From JBMNRY01 sp050944915 (lineage in GTDB: Bacteria > Bacillota > Limnochordia > JAAZLZ01), in contig JBMNRY010000008.1 of assembly GCA_050944915.1 (NCBI GenBank), positions 1 to 32,878 on the forward strand: a stretch of 32,878 nucleotides of DNA. Reading direction: 5' to 3'. A program made the translations under genes and the position numbers. The notes beneath the pieces were generated by a model. That model was not told the origin of the DNA and searched no databases. It saw nothing but the letters and a program-made list of their open reading frames with translations. Positions 32,259 to 32,878 of this stretch are shown one piece after another; positions within the stretch are counted from its first letter, which is position 1; the number at the start of each line of letters is the position of its first letter.

Positions 32259-32878
32259 ATGGCCATCATTTCAATGAAACAGTTGTTAGAGGCCGGCGTT
32301 CACTTTGGACATCAAACAAGACGTTGGAACCCGAAAATGAAACCCTATATCTTCACCGAGCGGAACGGGATCTACATCATCGACTTACAGAAAACCGTCC
32401 GCATGGTTGAAGAAGCCTATGATTTCGTCCGGGAGACAGTACGGGAAGGCGGTACGATCCTCTTCGTCGGCACGAAGAAACAGGCTCAAGAAACGGTCCA
32501 GGAGGAAGCAATCCGGTGCGGCATGAGTTATGTCAATCAGCGCTGGTTAGGCGGAACATTGACCAACTACCGCACCATCAGGGAGCGAATCCAATATCTG
32601 AAGCGCCTCGAAACCATGGAAGAAGATGGATCCATGGAGGCCCTTCCGAAAAAAGAAGTCATCCTTCTCTGTAAGGAAAAGGAAAAACTGGAACGTTTCC
32701 TCGGTGGAATCAAGGATATGGACCGCTTACCTTCGGCAGTATTCGTCATCGATCCCCGCAAAGAACGGATCGCCGTCGCCGAAGCTAGGAAACTAGGGAT
32801 CCCCATCATCGCCATCGTCGATACCAACTGTGATCCCGATGAAGTTGATTACATCATCCCCGGTAATGACGACGCTAT
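32259..32878 (+). CDS. rpsB: 30S ribosomal protein S2 (5' part, truncated by window end)
   Basis: Ribosomal protein S2 binds late to the 30S subunit near S1. The sequence begins MAIISMKQLLEAGVHFGHQT, then RRWNPKMKPYIF, GIYIIDLQKT, FVGTKKQAQE, RWLGGTLTNYRTIRERI, LERFLGGIKDMDRLP and DPRKERIAVAEARKLGIPII, all typical of S2. The visible 206 codons end at PGNDDA, near the usual IPGNDDAIR signature, so about 30 residues lie beyond the edge. It starts at ATG after GAGGAGGTGG. In Bacillota tsf normally follows. Confidence 0.98.
   Translation, partial: MAIISMKQLLEAGVHFGHQTRRWNPKMKPYIFTERNGIYIIDLQKTVRMVEEAYDFVRETVREGGTILFVGTKKQAQETVQEEAIRCGMSYVNQRWLGGTLTNYRTIRERIQYLKRLETMEEDGSMEALPKKEVILLCKEKEKLERFLGGIKDMDRLPSAVFVIDPRKERIAVAEARKLGIPIIAIVDTNCDPDEVDYIIPGNDDA

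Overview
The window is a gene-dense, almost wholly plus-strand stretch. It reads as the housekeeping-plus-flagellar chromosomal block of a motile Gram-positive bacterium (Bacillota). The evidence is the order dprA - (smg) - topA - trmFO - xerC - hslV - hslU - flgB ... sigD - swrB-like - rpsB, which is the well-known arrangement of the Bacillus/Clostridia fla/che region. Also Gram-positive in type are the strong AGGAGGTGA-like ribosome-binding sites, frequent GTG/TTG starts, a FliY-type switch protein and the FlhF/FlhG pair. Base composition is moderately GC-rich. Together with an Smg/DUF494 gene, no codY and no che genes, this suggests a deep-branching Clostridia- or Limnochordia-like lineage rather than Bacillus. 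I cannot name the species.

Layout. 1-94: the tail of an unidentified gene. 107-7769: DNA and tRNA maintenance and proteolysis (dprA, smg-like, topA, trmFO, xerC, hslV, hslU). 7770-7895: the only sizeable gap before the flagellar genes, with two dyads. 7896-16680: basal body, switch, export ATPase and hook-scaffold genes (flgB, flgC, fliE, fliF, fliG, fliH, fliI, fliJ, a MotE-like chaperone, fliK, flgD). 16692-22617: a TIGR02530-type flagellar operon protein, flgE, flbD, the stator (motA, motB), fliL and two switch proteins. 22640-29935: the export gate (fliO, fliP, fliQ, fliR, flhB, flhA) and placement factors (flhF, flhG). 29946-32109: a PilZ c-di-GMP protein, the flagellar sigma factor, a Q-rich small protein and a SwrB-like membrane protein. 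32116-end: a strong promoter, a structured leader and the first 206 codons of rpsB. No stretch over 300 bases lacks a gene. I saw no tRNA, rRNA, CRISPR array, insertion sequence or convincing intrinsic terminator.

How it works together. The flagellar genes are tightly packed, often overlapping, and probably form one or a few long transcripts. They encode rod, MS-ring, switch, export machine, hook, stator and a late-class sigma factor. Flagellin, filament cap, hook-filament junction genes and chemotaxis genes are absent here.

No new stand-alone system (defence, mobile or biosynthetic) is visible; this is mainly a core locus. The points of real interest are a switch complex that departs from the textbook form (a very short FliM with no CheY-binding peptide, and a FliY that keeps the peptide but seems to lack CheC-type catalytic Asn residues), the absence of che genes from their usual slots, an apparent duplicated hook domain in FlgE, an NPVH instead of NPTH cleavage motif in FlhB, and several strong non-coding hairpins.
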